Shown: positions 1 through 7,841 of the stretch, one piece after another
How the letters are laid out: each line of letters starts with the position of its first letter
How positions within the stretch are numbered: position 1 is the stretch's first letter
Assembly: GCF_015354245.1 (NCBI RefSeq)
Contig: NZ_JADKYZ010000008.1
Coordinates: 186,001-250,000 of the forward strand
Length of the DNA stretch: 64,000 bases
Direction: 5' to 3'
Source: Diaphorobacter caeni
Lineage (GTDB): Bacteria; Pseudomonadota; Gammaproteobacteria; Burkholderiales; Burkholderiaceae_C
The notes under the pieces: generated by a model
Told to the model about the DNA's origin: nothing
The model's database searches: none
What the model saw: only the letters and a program-made list of their open reading frames with translations
Program-made: the position numbers and the translations under genes

Positions 1-282
1 CTGGGCTGGGACGTGGAGGCCACCGCCATCATGAAGACCAGCAAGAAGCAGGAAGCCGCCAAGGCCCTCGCCGACTGGTCCGCCACGCCTGAAGCCAACA
101 AGCTCTACGCCGCCAACTTCGCGATCCTCGCCCTGCCCGAAGCGCAGGAAAAGATGGAGTTCGTTCCCGCCAACCTCGAATCCATGCTGGCCAAAAACGA
201 CTTCAACTGGTCCGCCGCCAACCGCGACCGCATCCTCACCGAGTGGGCCCGCCGCTACGAAGCCAAGGCGGAAAAGAAGTAA
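1..282 (+). CDS. ABC transporter substrate-binding protein, C-terminal fragment (2-aminoethylphosphonate type)
   Basis: The reading frame is open from the first base of the window, so only the last 93 or so residues are seen; the start lies upstream. The fragment has the amphipathic, Lys/Glu/Ala-rich C-terminal helices usual for periplasmic binding proteins of the iron/2-aminoethylphosphonate class (residues such as TPEANKLYAANFAILA, then a terminal EAKAEKK). It is followed on the same strand by an ATPase, a double permease and an HpnW-type oxidoreductase, which is the gene order of 2-aminoethylphosphonate uptake loci. The substrate is inferred from that context, because the ligand-binding part is not in the window. 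Confidence 0.7.
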   Translation: MGWDVEATAIMKTSKKQEAAKALADWSATPEANKLYAANFAILALPEAQEKMEFVPANLESMLAKNDFNWSAANRDRILTEWARRYEAKAEKK

Positions 283-320
283 GAACAACGCGCGCAAGGT
301 TGCACACCTCAAGGATCCCC

Positions 321-456
321 AGACAGCTGTCCACGAAGCGCGCGGGGTCTCTGAATCCACTACCCCAACGACAAGACAGCCCCTCAGGCGAGGCGTTAAG
401 CCGCAGACAGTACTCCCGTACGGCAAGGCTTCGACAACGACGCATGAGGGGCTGTA
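321..456 (+). repeat. Structured intergenic repeat, copy A
   Basis: This gap between the binding-protein and ATPase genes holds a perfect 11-bp inverted repeat, ACAGCCCCTCA at 376-386 and TGAGGGGCTGT at 445-455, around a 58-nt loop that itself contains an AGCCG/CGGC..GGCT inner pairing. A second copy lies at 50490-50600 with the same conserved internal words (GCCGCAGACAGT, ACGGCAAGGCT). The last two pairs of the outer stem differ between the copies but pairing is kept in both. There is no T-tract, so it does not look like a simple terminator. It may be a mobile palindromic repeat or a structured RNA. Confidence 0.6.
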
Positions 457-501
457 TTGCCGCCTCAAAACGACCCAAAACACCCACACCCAAAACAAAA
501 A

Positions 502-1581
502 ATGCTCCACATCGAAAACATCGTCAAAAGCTACAACGAAAGCACTGTGCTGCGCGGCATCGATCTGGACGTGGAGGCGGGTGAATTCGTAAGTCTGCTC
601 GGCCCCTCGGGCTGCGGCAAGACCACGCTGCTGCGCATTCTCTGCGGCATCGAGCGCGCGGATCAAGGTCGCCTGCTCTTCAACGGCGACGACATCACCT
701 GCTGGCCCGCTGCCCGACGCGGCTTCGGCGTGGTGTTCCAGAGCTATGCCCTCTTTCCCAATCTCACGGCCGCGCAGAACATCGCGTTCGGCCTCAAGGG
801 ACAGCCCGCCGCAGCCGTGCGCGAACGGGTGGCCGAAATGCTGGCGCTCGTCGGCCTGTCGAATCAGGCGCAGCGCTATCCGGCGCAGCTCTCCGGTGGG
901 CAGCAGCAGCGCATCGCCCTCGCCCGCGCACTCGCGCCCAAGCCGCGTCTGCTGCTGCTCGACGAGCCGCTGTCGGCCCTCGACGCCCAAGTGCGCGCCG
1001 AACTGCGCAGCGAGATCCGCGAGCTGCAGCGCAAGCTCGGCATCACCTGCATCATGGTCACGCACGATCAGGAAGAGGCACTGACCATGGCCGACCGCAT
1101 CGTGCTGATGCACCGCGGCCGCATCGAACAGGAGGGCTCGCCAGAGCAACTCTACGCGCAGCCGGTCAGCCACTTCGCCGCCGGTTTCGTGGGGCGCATG
1201 AACCTGCTGCCCGGCGTCGCACTCGACGAACGCCACGTGCAGATCGGCAGCTCGCAGGTGGTCTGCGTCAACCCGCTGTTCGGCGCGGGCGAGAACATCC
1301 TCGTCGGCGTGCGGCCGGAAAGCGTGGTGATCCATCCCGCGCATCCCACGGCGCTGAGCAATCTGTTTCGCGCCCGCGTGATGGAAACCTCCTTCCTCGG
1401 CCCGATGGTGCTGGTGCGGCTCCACAGCCCGTCGCTGGATTGCCATATCGAAGCGCAATGGCCGCTGCGCCACGGCAGCAGCTTGCCCGACTGGCTGCAG
1501 GGCGAGGTGCTGGTCGAGCTGCCCGCGACCGCACTGCAACCGCTGGCCGCGCCGGAGGCCCTGCAGCGCAAGGCCGCTTGA
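502..1581 (+). CDS. phnT: ABC transporter ATP-binding protein, 2-aminoethylphosphonate type
   Basis: A 359-residue ABC ATPase of the CysA/PotA/FbpC class. Visible motifs are Walker A GPSGCGKTTL near residues 34-43, Q-loop FQSYALFP, signature LSGGQQQR, Walker B LLLLDEP and the switch region MVTHDQEEA. The ~100 residues after the ATPase domain form a TOBE-like regulatory domain. An earlier in-frame ATG at 457 would add 15 low-complexity residues; the ATG at 502 (MLHIENIVKSY) is preferred because it begins at the domain edge. It energises the double permease encoded 8 bp downstream. Assignment to phosphonates rather than iron or polyamines rests on the neighbouring HpnW gene. Confidence 0.82.
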   Translation: MLHIENIVKSYNESTVLRGIDLDVEAGEFVSLLGPSGCGKTTLLRILCGIERADQGRLLFNGDDITCWPAARRGFGVVFQSYALFPNLTAAQNIAFGLKGQPAAAVRERVAEMLALVGLSNQAQRYPAQLSGGQQQRIALARALAPKPRLLLLDEPLSALDAQVRAELRSEIRELQRKLGITCIMVTHDQEEALTMADRIVLMHRGRIEQEGSPEQLYAQPVSHFAAGFVGRMNLLPGVALDERHVQIGSSQVVCVNPLFGAGENILVGVRPESVVIHPAHPTALSNLFRARVMETSFLGPMVLVRLHSPSLDCHIEAQWPLRHGSSLPDWLQGEVLVELPATALQPLAAPEALQRKAA

Positions 1582-1589
1582 GGAATCCC

Positions 1590-3398
1590 ATGAGCACGAG
1601 CACAAGCACCAGCCTCCCCATGTCCTCCGCCGCCCTGCCCCTGCCGATCCACGGCACGTCCGCTGCCCCAACCAGAAACCCCGCGCACGAACAGCGCCGC
1701 AGCCAACCTGCAGGCCCCGCTCAGGCGCCGCAGACATCATCCTTCAATTGGGAACGCGTCTGGCTCGGCGTGCTGGTGTTTGCGATGCTCGCCGTGCTGC
1801 TGCTCACCGTGGCGCTGCCCGTCGGCACACTGCTCGGCCACAGCTTCTGGAGCAGCGACGGAAAATTCAGCGGCCTCTCGCAATACATCGCCTATGCCCA
1901 AACGCCCGGCGTGGGGCGCTCGCTGCTCAACAGCCTCTGGCTCTCTGCCGCGAGCGCCAGCATCTGCGTGGCGGTGGCCTATGTCTATGCCTACGGCGTC
2001 ATGCGCACCTGCATGCCACTTGCGCGCCTTTTCCGCGCCATCGCGCTGGTGCCGCTGCTCGCGCCGTCGCTCCTCATGGCCATCAGCCTGATCTATCTGT
2101 TCGGTACCCAGGGCATTCTCAAAAGCCTGCTGATGGGATCGACGGCGTACGGACCGTTCGGCATCATCCTCGGCTCGGTGCTCTGGACCTTTCCGCATGC
2201 GCTGATGATTCTGTGCACCACGCTCGCATCGGGCGACGCGCGTCTCTACGAGGCCGCCGCCACGCTGGGCGCAGGCCGCTGGCGCAGCTTCTGCCAGGTG
2301 ACGCTGCCCAGCAGCCGCTATGGCCTGATGATCTCGTGGATCGTGGTCTTCGTGCTCGTGGTCACCGACTTCGGCGTGCCCAAAGTCATCGGCGGCAACA
2401 CGCAGATGCTGGCGACCGACATCTACAAGCAGGTGATCGGTCAGCAGAACCTGTCGATGGGCGCGGTGGTGGCGATGCTGCTGCTGGTCCCCGCCGGGAT
2501 CGCGTTCGCGGCGGAGCGCCACCTGCGCTCGCGCCAGTCGGCCACCATGGCGGTGCGCGCCGTGCCGCTCGTACCCCAACCCCATGCACCGCTGGATCGC
2601 GCACTGCTGGTCTATTGCGCCGTCGTCGCGTTCGCGCTGCTCGCGGTGCTGGGCACGGCCGTCTTCGCCTCGTTCGTGACCTACTGGCCCTACAACCTGA
2701 CGCTGAGTCTCAAGAACTACCAGTTCGACATGATGGACGGCGGGGGCTGGGCAAGCTACGCCAACTCGCTGTCCATGGCCGTGGCGACGGCGGTGGCGGG
2801 GTCGCTGCTGAGCTTTCTCAGCGCCTATCTCGTCGCCAAGCCCACCGGCTTCGTGCGCGCCCGCCAATGGCTGCAGGCGATTGCGACCATCCCCATGGCG
2901 GTGCCGGGACTGGCGCTGGGCCTGGGCTACATCCTGTTCTTCAACTCGAGCAGCAATCCGCTGCACTTTCTGTACGGCTCGCTCGGCATTCTGGTGCTCT
3001 GCAGCGTGGCACATTTCTTCTCGGTCGCGCACATCACCCAGCTCGCCGCGCTGCAGCAGCTCGATCGCGAATACGAACTCGTCGCCGACTCCATGGGCGT
3101 GCCGTTCTGGACGGTGCTCTGGCGCGTGCATCTGCCGGTGTGCCTTCCAGCGATCATGCAGGTCGCGGGCTACTTCTTCGTGAACGCCATGACCACGGTC
3201 TCCGCCGTCGTGTTTCTCTACTCGCCCGAAACCACGCTGGCTTCGGTCGCCGTGCTCGCGATGGACGACGCGGGCGACGTGGCCCCCGCCGCCGCGATGG
3301 CCACGATGATCTTCGTGACCGCCGCAGCAGGCCGTCTGCTCATCGGAGCGGCTGACTCATGGCTGCAGCGGCGCACCCAGCACTGGCGCCATCGCTGA
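1590..3398 (+). CDS. ABC transporter permease, fused double-permease (2-aminoethylphosphonate type)
   Basis: An integral inner-membrane protein of 602 residues with two BPD_transp_1 domains in one chain, as in FbpB/ThiP-type permeases. Each half has its own EAA loop: EAAATLGAGRWRSFCQVTLP in the first and ELVADSMGVPFWTVLWRVHLP in the second. About 12 membrane segments are visible after a ~55-residue polar, Ser/Pro-rich N-terminus. The ATG at 1590 follows a GAGGA ribosome-binding site just after the ATPase stop codon. Its length fits the phosphonate-linked double permease called PhnU/V in some annotations. It forms the channel for the adjacent ATPase and binding protein. Confidence 0.82.
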   Translation: MSTSTSTSLPMSSAALPLPIHGTSAAPTRNPAHEQRRSQPAGPAQAPQTSSFNWERVWLGVLVFAMLAVLLLTVALPVGTLLGHSFWSSDGKFSGLSQYIAYAQTPGVGRSLLNSLWLSAASASICVAVAYVYAYGVMRTCMPLARLFRAIALVPLLAPSLLMAISLIYLFGTQGILKSLLMGSTAYGPFGIILGSVLWTFPHALMILCTTLASGDARLYEAAATLGAGRWRSFCQVTLPSSRYGLMISWIVVFVLVVTDFGVPKVIGGNTQMLATDIYKQVIGQQNLSMGAVVAMLLLVPAGIAFAAERHLRSRQSATMAVRAVPLVPQPHAPLDRALLVYCAVVAFALLAVLGTAVFASFVTYWPYNLTLSLKNYQFDMMDGGGWASYANSLSMAVATAVAGSLLSFLSAYLVAKPTGFVRARQWLQAIATIPMAVPGLALGLGYILFFNSSSNPLHFLYGSLGILVLCSVAHFFSVAHITQLAALQQLDREYELVADSMGVPFWTVLWRVHLPVCLPAIMQVAGYFFVNAMTTVSAVVFLYSPETTLASVAVLAMDDAGDVAPAAAMATMIFVTAAAGRLLIGAADSWLQRRTQHWRHR

Positions 3399-3450
3399 AA
3401 TTCTTCGTTGTGAATCTCTCGTTTTTTCTCTCCCGGTTTGAATTGACTCC

Positions 3451-4575
3451 ATGAACATGAAGCAGCACTACGACGTGATCGTGGTCGGGGCAGGCATTGT
3501 CGGCCTGGCCCACGCATACACCGCCGCCCTGCGCGGTCTGAAAACACTGGTGATCGAGCGCGACGCGGCCTGCCTCGGCGCCTCGATCCGCAATTTCGGT
3601 TTCGTCACCGTCACCGGCCAGCGCGCCGGAGCCCACTGGTCGCGCGCCATGCGCTCGCGCGACATCTGGGCCGGCATTGCGCCGCAAGCGGGTATCGACG
3701 TGGTCCATCAGGGTCTCTGGATGACCGCCCGCCGCCCCGCTGCGCACGCGGTGCTGCAGGCCTTCATGGAAACCGACATGAGCGCCGGATGCGAGCTGCT
3801 CACACCCGAGGCCGCCGCGCGGCGACATGCAGCCCTCAACATCGATGGGCTGCAGTCGGTGCTCTACAGCCCGCACGAGCTGCGCGTCGAATCACGCACC
3901 GCCATCCCGCGCCTTGCGGCCTGGCTGCACGAAGCCAAGGGAGTGGATTTCCGCTTCGGCGAGGCCGTCGTCGAGATCGACACGCCCCGCGTTCGCACCA
4001 CGCGCGGCGAATATGCGGCCGAGCGCATTGCCGTCTGCACCAACGCCGCGCCGGGTGGGCTGTTTGCACCGGTCTGGGAAGAGCACGGCGTGCGCCAATG
4101 CCAGCTGCAGATGCTGCGCGTGCGGCCGCAGCCGGGCTTTCAATTGCAGGGCTCGGTGATGGGAGACCTGAGCCTGATCCGCTACGAGGGCTATGCGGCC
4201 CTCTCGCCCGCCACACATCTGCGCAATCAGCTGGAACAGGAAGAGTCCGCATCGCTCGCCCACGGCATCCACCTGATCGTGGTGCAGAGCGCTGACGGCA
4301 CGCTGGTGGTCGGCGACTCGCATCACTACGGTGCGTCCGTTCAGCCGTTTGCGAGCGACGACGTGGATGCGCTGATTCTGCGGCACCTGCGTGAGGCACT
4401 GCATCTGAGCGAGGCGACCGTGGTCGAACGCTGGGTGGGCACCTATCCGTCGTCCTCGGCCGTGCCGTGCATCATCCATGCGCCAAGCGACGCGGTACGT
4501 GCCGTGACGGTGACCAGCGGCTCGGGCGCAAGCACCGCTCTGGGTCTGGCGGAAGAAGTCTTCGCCGCCTGGTAA
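3451..4575 (+). CDS. FAD-dependent oxidoreductase, HpnW type (phosphonate context)
   Basis: A 374-residue DAO-family flavoprotein. The N-terminal dinucleotide-binding motif GAGIVGLAHAY (residues ~12-22) is followed by the FAD-contact segment GASIRNFGF. The family of proposed phosphonate-linked FAD oxidoreductases (HpnW, TIGR03364) has this size and occurs beside 2-aminoethylphosphonate transporters, where it is thought to oxidise the amino group of a phosphonate. The gene starts 53 bp after the permease and probably ends the operon, since the next gene runs in the opposite direction. No phosphonatase or PhnW transaminase gene is within the window, so the rest of the pathway must be upstream or elsewhere. 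Confidence 0.8.
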   Translation: MNMKQHYDVIVVGAGIVGLAHAYTAALRGLKTLVIERDAACLGASIRNFGFVTVTGQRAGAHWSRAMRSRDIWAGIAPQAGIDVVHQGLWMTARRPAAHAVLQAFMETDMSAGCELLTPEAAARRHAALNIDGLQSVLYSPHELRVESRTAIPRLAAWLHEAKGVDFRFGEAVVEIDTPRVRTTRGEYAAERIAVCTNAAPGGLFAPVWEEHGVRQCQLQMLRVRPQPGFQLQGSVMGDLSLIRYEGYAALSPATHLRNQLEQEESASLAHGIHLIVVQSADGTLVVGDSHHYGASVQPFASDDVDALILRHLREALHLSEATVVERWVGTYPSSSAVPCIIHAPSDAVRAVTVTSGSGASTALGLAEEVFAAW

Positions 4576-4827
4576 CACGCATACCAACAGAAAGCAAGAA
4601 TCGAGGCGGAACCCCCAACACCAAAGGTCCCGCCCCGTTCTCTTATCGGGGCTGCTCGCGCAATCTTCTCTACCCTGCGAGTGCCCACTTTCTTGTGATT
4701 TGCCAATGCCCGCCCCGTCGTTCTGAATCTCGCCATGCGCGATCCAGGACTCCGAGGCACGACACCGGCGCCTCACCTCCCTCTACGAAGTCTTTCTTTC
4801 CGCTTTCTTTCGTTCATTCGTTCTTTT

Positions 4828-6741
4828 TCAGTGGCAGCCCGCTTCCGCATACGCATACGCATACGCAACGGGCGTTGCACAGGCTTCCGGTTCGCTGTTT
4901 TCGCCGCTTTCGCCGCTTTCGCTGCCCCGGTGATCCGGCGCTGGATGTGCCACGCTCCAGCCCCGCGCCTCGTCGGTGGACCACGGAGCAAACGCCTCAC
5001 CCACGCGGCGACCACAGGGCATGCTGCCCGTCCAGCGACCAGCCGATGCGTTGGCCGCAGTGCTCGCGGGAACCACCACGGGGTGGGCGTTGCGGTAGAT
5101 GAATGGCTGCGCGCGCAGCTTCCGTGCAAAGACATCGCAGAGCGCATGCGCAATCTCGTCGACCACGCCGCCGATGCGACCGCACGTCGGGAACGGCTCA
5201 TCGACCTTGAAATCCACCACCAGACCATCCTCGTTGCGCAGCACCTGCTCACGCGCATAGCGGATGGCCGAGAGCGAATCGGCAAGCGCCGACAGGCCAT
5301 CGACAGTGCATGCCATCACATGCTCCGCATCGCTGTCGTGCAGCGCCAAGGCGAGGCTGGCATGGGCCAGTCGGTCGTGGAGAAAATGCGTGTTGTTGAA
5401 GGCGTTCACGCAGTTGGCCGCCAGCCAGTCCAGCACGCGATCCAGTCGGCGAACGACGTCGTCATACTCCAACTCGTCACCCCAGAACGTACCCAAACCG
5501 CGCACCACAAGCACGCCGTTTTCCTCATCCACCCCGCCATTGATCGCATAGAGCAGCGCCTTGGCCAGATTCACATGGCCCGCATCGAGCAGCACCTGCT
5601 GTCCGATGCGCAGCGCCGGTGCGAACGAGCCAACCACGTAGTCGTCACCGCAATGGCGTCGCAGCCCCGTATCGTTCTCGAAGCGGACGGCGCCACACTC
5701 GCGCGCCACGTCGATGCAGAAATTGCGAAAGGCGCGCGGCAATCCCGAAGACCACAGCACCGCCACGGTCGTCATCCGCTCCGCAGGGCAACGATGCAGC
5801 GCATGCAGCCACCGGAAGCTGGTGCGCGTGACGAGCGGCTGCCCATCCTGCGACATGCCGGCGATGCATTCCAGCAGCGTGGCGGCATCACCATCAACTT
5901 CGCCCGGTTCCGCACCGCAGAGCAGCCGCAGATTGCCGAGCTTGAGAAGCCATCCATCGATCAGTGCCTGCGCCTGCGGCTCGTTCAACCGCCCCTCGTC
6001 CATGTCGCGCTGAATGTAGATGTCGAGAAACGCCGTGGCACGCGCCATGGGAAACGCCGCGCCACCGCACTCACCAGCCACTGCCATGGCGGCCAGCGTC
6101 ATCCACTGCACCGCTTCATGCGCGTTTGCGGCGGGCCTGCCGATGTCCACCTCCTGCGAGAGCGCCACGTCGCGCAGTTCTTCGAGCGCAAGCATCTGCT
6201 CGGACAGGCTGCGGCGCTGCTGCATGAGTTCCTGGGTGAACGGCCCTTCATTCAACGCACGCAGATGCTGCCTGCACAGGCTGCGCAGAAACTCCACGCC
6301 ATACAGCGCGACGCGCCTGCAGTCTGCAGCCACGGCGCAGCGGCTCAACGGCTCGGGCATGCCGTGCAGCAGCCCCGCCTCGCGCGCTGCGGTGATCTGC
6401 GGCGCATGGGCTTCGAGGAATTGCCTGCGGCCTCCCGTGCGCGACTGATCAATCCCCGCCATGCCGACCTGGACCGACGAGACACCTGCCGCGCGCAAGG
6501 CAACGCGCAATGCCAACGGCATGGATGTTTCCGTGTCAGTGTCAGTGTCATTTTCAGTTTCAGTTTCTGGTGCAGCCCCGACCGGCGATGTAAGGAATTC
6601 CGCCCCGCCTTCGTAGCGCTGAACGTTGGCTTGAATGAAGTCGCGGACATCCACGCCGCACTGCCACGCTCCGGTCTGGAAGCGCCGCCAAGGTCCGGAA
6701 GCGTCGAATTGGCTTGTGCCGCATGTGATGGAGTCCATCAT
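4828..6741 (-). CDS. Pyruvate formate-lyase-like protein lacking catalytic residues and glycyl-radical domain
   Basis: A 637-residue protein clearly homologous to PflB: WRRFQTGAWQ..VDVRDFIQ at the N-terminus, then RRVALYGVEFL, ANAHEAVQW, TAFLDIYIQRD, NLAKALLYAINGGVDEE and ADSLSAIRYA..RNEDGLVVDF. The pair corresponding to E. coli Cys418-Cys419 (in DDYAIACCVSP) reads SF here (DDYVVGSFAPA), and the pyruvate-binding Arg435 is replaced by His (AGHVNLAK). Homology stops after CGRRVGEAFAPW, so the ~150-residue domain carrying the radical Gly734 is absent. About 75 residues near position 55 are replaced by an acidic TETENDTDTDTETS tract. It cannot do normal PFL chemistry, yet the frame is open over 1.9 kb. 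It may be a pseudoenzyme or a decaying gene. Confidence 0.85.
   Translation of the reverse strand: MMDSITCGTSQFDASGPWRRFQTGAWQCGVDVRDFIQANVQRYEGGAEFLTSPVGAAPETETENDTDTDTETSMPLALRVALRAAGVSSVQVGMAGIDQSRTGGRRQFLEAHAPQITAAREAGLLHGMPEPLSRCAVAADCRRVALYGVEFLRSLCRQHLRALNEGPFTQELMQQRRSLSEQMLALEELRDVALSQEVDIGRPAANAHEAVQWMTLAAMAVAGECGGAAFPMARATAFLDIYIQRDMDEGRLNEPQAQALIDGWLLKLGNLRLLCGAEPGEVDGDAATLLECIAGMSQDGQPLVTRTSFRWLHALHRCPAERMTTVAVLWSSGLPRAFRNFCIDVARECGAVRFENDTGLRRHCGDDYVVGSFAPALRIGQQVLLDAGHVNLAKALLYAINGGVDEENGVLVVRGLGTFWGDELEYDDVVRRLDRVLDWLAANCVNAFNNTHFLHDRLAHASLALALHDSDAEHVMACTVDGLSALADSLSAIRYAREQVLRNEDGLVVDFKVDEPFPTCGRIGGVVDEIAHALCDVFARKLRAQPFIYRNAHPVVVPASTAANASAGRWTGSMPCGRRVGEAFAPWSTDEARGWSVAHPAPDHRGSESGESGENSEPEACATPVAYAYAYAEAGCH
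4846..4930 (-). repeat. Short tandem repeats at the 3' end of the PFL-like gene
   Basis: Three GCATAC units (4847-4866) encode the AYAYAY tail and a 9-bp repeat of the type TTCGCCGCT (about 4898-4925) encodes SGESGE. A third 6-bp-like tract at about 6533-6570 in the same gene encodes the acidic DTDTDTETS insertion. All units are multiples of three, so copy-number changes keep the frame. Confidence 0.7.
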
Positions 6742-6993
6742 TCAGGCCATCCCATTTTGCGAAGTAAAGGAAAGATCAAAAAATCAAACATCGGCAAGGT
6801 TAGCCAGCCAAACGCAATTCCCACGCGGAGTAAATCAAGGCAACCCCAGCATTCACAGTGATTGACAGACAGGAAACAGGAGCTTGCAAATGCCGCGTCG
6901 CACACACTTTTGGAGGACATTTTTCCTACGCCGATTTTGTGAACTGCGGTCAGCGAAGGCCGTCACGTGCATCGCTCACACCGAACGCATTCC

Positions 6994-7007
6994 TTGATCA
7001 GCAACAA
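6994..7007. promoter_or_regulatory. Candidate FNR-type box upstream of the globin gene
   Basis: TTGATCAGCAACAA matches the FNR consensus TTGAT-N4-ATCAA at nine of ten positions. Its centre lies 42 bp before the globin start codon and about 260 bp before the divergent PFL-like gene. The distance is awkward for a class II activator site unless the transcript has almost no leader. The rest of the 301-bp gap 6742-7042 shows no other clear element. Confidence 0.4.
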
Positions 7008-7042
7008 CGCATAAATTCGGACACGCTGGGAAGCTCCTCGCC

Positions 7043-7513
7043 ATGTCTCTTTGCCCATCTCCCGCAGCAGCAGCATCACCAACAGCAACAGCGGCGTCCC
7101 TCACAACGGAAAGCATCACAAGACTGGTGCAGGACTTTTACGCGGACGCCATGCAGCACCCGCTGCTCGGCCCCGTATTCGCGGCGGAGCTGGACTCGCG
7201 CCGGGATGCGCATCTGGATCGGATGGTGGATTTCTGGAGCACGGTGATGCTCGGCACACGCAGCTTTCGCGGCAATCTGGTGCAGCGGCACATGCAGCTC
7301 AAAGGCGTGAGCCCCGCGCATTTCGATGCATGGATTCAGCTGTGGACACGGCACACCCACGAGCGCTTCGACAGTGCAGCGACCTACCGACTCAGGCGCG
7401 TGGCGCACGACATCGGCAGGCAGCTGTTCACCCAGTGCTTCGCTGAATCATCCACACCCCGCACCCCTGCGGCCGATCAGGCCAAAGCACCGCCGGACAC
7501 CTCCGCGGACTGA
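7043..7513 (+). CDS. Group III truncated haemoglobin
   Basis: A 156-residue cytoplasmic globin. After ~20 low-complexity Ala/Ser/Thr residues the fold begins with ITRLVQDFYADAMQHPLLGPVF and continues with MVDFWSTVMLGTRSFRGN and RHMQLKGVSPAHFDAWIQLW, the last containing the probable proximal histidine. This pattern is that of group III (Ctb-like) truncated globins, which bind oxygen or nitric oxide and are often made under low oxygen. It is divergent from the PFL-like gene with an FNR-like box between them. The extra C-terminal tail is Pro/Ala-rich and probably disordered. Confidence 0.8.
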   Translation: MSLCPSPAAAASPTATAASLTTESITRLVQDFYADAMQHPLLGPVFAAELDSRRDAHLDRMVDFWSTVMLGTRSFRGNLVQRHMQLKGVSPAHFDAWIQLWTRHTHERFDSAATYRLRRVAHDIGRQLFTQCFAESSTPRTPAADQAKAPPDTSAD

Positions 7514-7520
7514 TCCGTCA

Positions 7521-7745
7521 TCAGCGAGCCTGCCGAGACCTGCGCAAGGGCTCCAGCAGGCCATTCAAGCCGTTGTGATCGATCTCGAACATCAACTGCA
7601 GCAGTTGGCCGACATGCCCCTTGGGGAAGCCCTCGCGCGCGAACCAGTGCAGATAGTTCGCGGGCAGGTCGGCGATCATCGTGCCCTGGTGCTTTCCGAA
7701 GGGCATGGGGGTGGTCAGCAGTTGTTCGATGTCTTGAGGCGTCAC
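7521..7745 (-). CDS. DUF3820 family protein
   Basis: A 74-residue protein containing PMPFGKHQGTMIADLPANYLHWFAREGFPKGHVGQLLQLMFEI, which is essentially the whole DUF3820 domain (a small family annotated as putative quorum-sensing-regulated virulence factor). The start is a GTG at 7743-7745. The biochemical role is unknown. It is convergent with the globin gene, with only 7 bp between their stops, and not obviously in an operon with the amidase upstream. Confidence 0.8.
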   Translation of the reverse strand: MTPQDIEQLLTTPMPFGKHQGTMIADLPANYLHWFAREGFPKGHVGQLLQLMFEIDHNGLNGLLEPLRRSRQAR

Positions 7746-7841
7746 AAATTCACCATCGTCGCGGTGTGAAGATCCGTGCCATTTTAAAAGGCTCTGCGCC
7801 GAAAGATCACCCGCCCGCCCCGGCTGGATTCAACCCTTCAC

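Noticed and set aside
1737-3131. A 464-residue minus-strand open frame opposite the permease gene
   Set aside because: His/Gln/Arg-rich composition is typical of antisense to membrane helices in GC-rich DNA.
4632-4652. GCCCCG/CGGGGC stem after the HpnW gene as a terminator
   Set aside because: Only 6 bp with a 9-nt loop and no T-tract, so it is too weak to support.
6742-6860. TTGAT words on the minus strand before the PFL-like gene as an FNR site
   Set aside because: They are direct, not inverted, repeats and no matching half-site lies at the right distance.
4735-6861. A 708-residue plus-strand open frame across the PFL-like gene
   Set aside because: It is Arg/His-rich antisense sequence with no family resemblance, while the minus strand shows clear PFL motifs.
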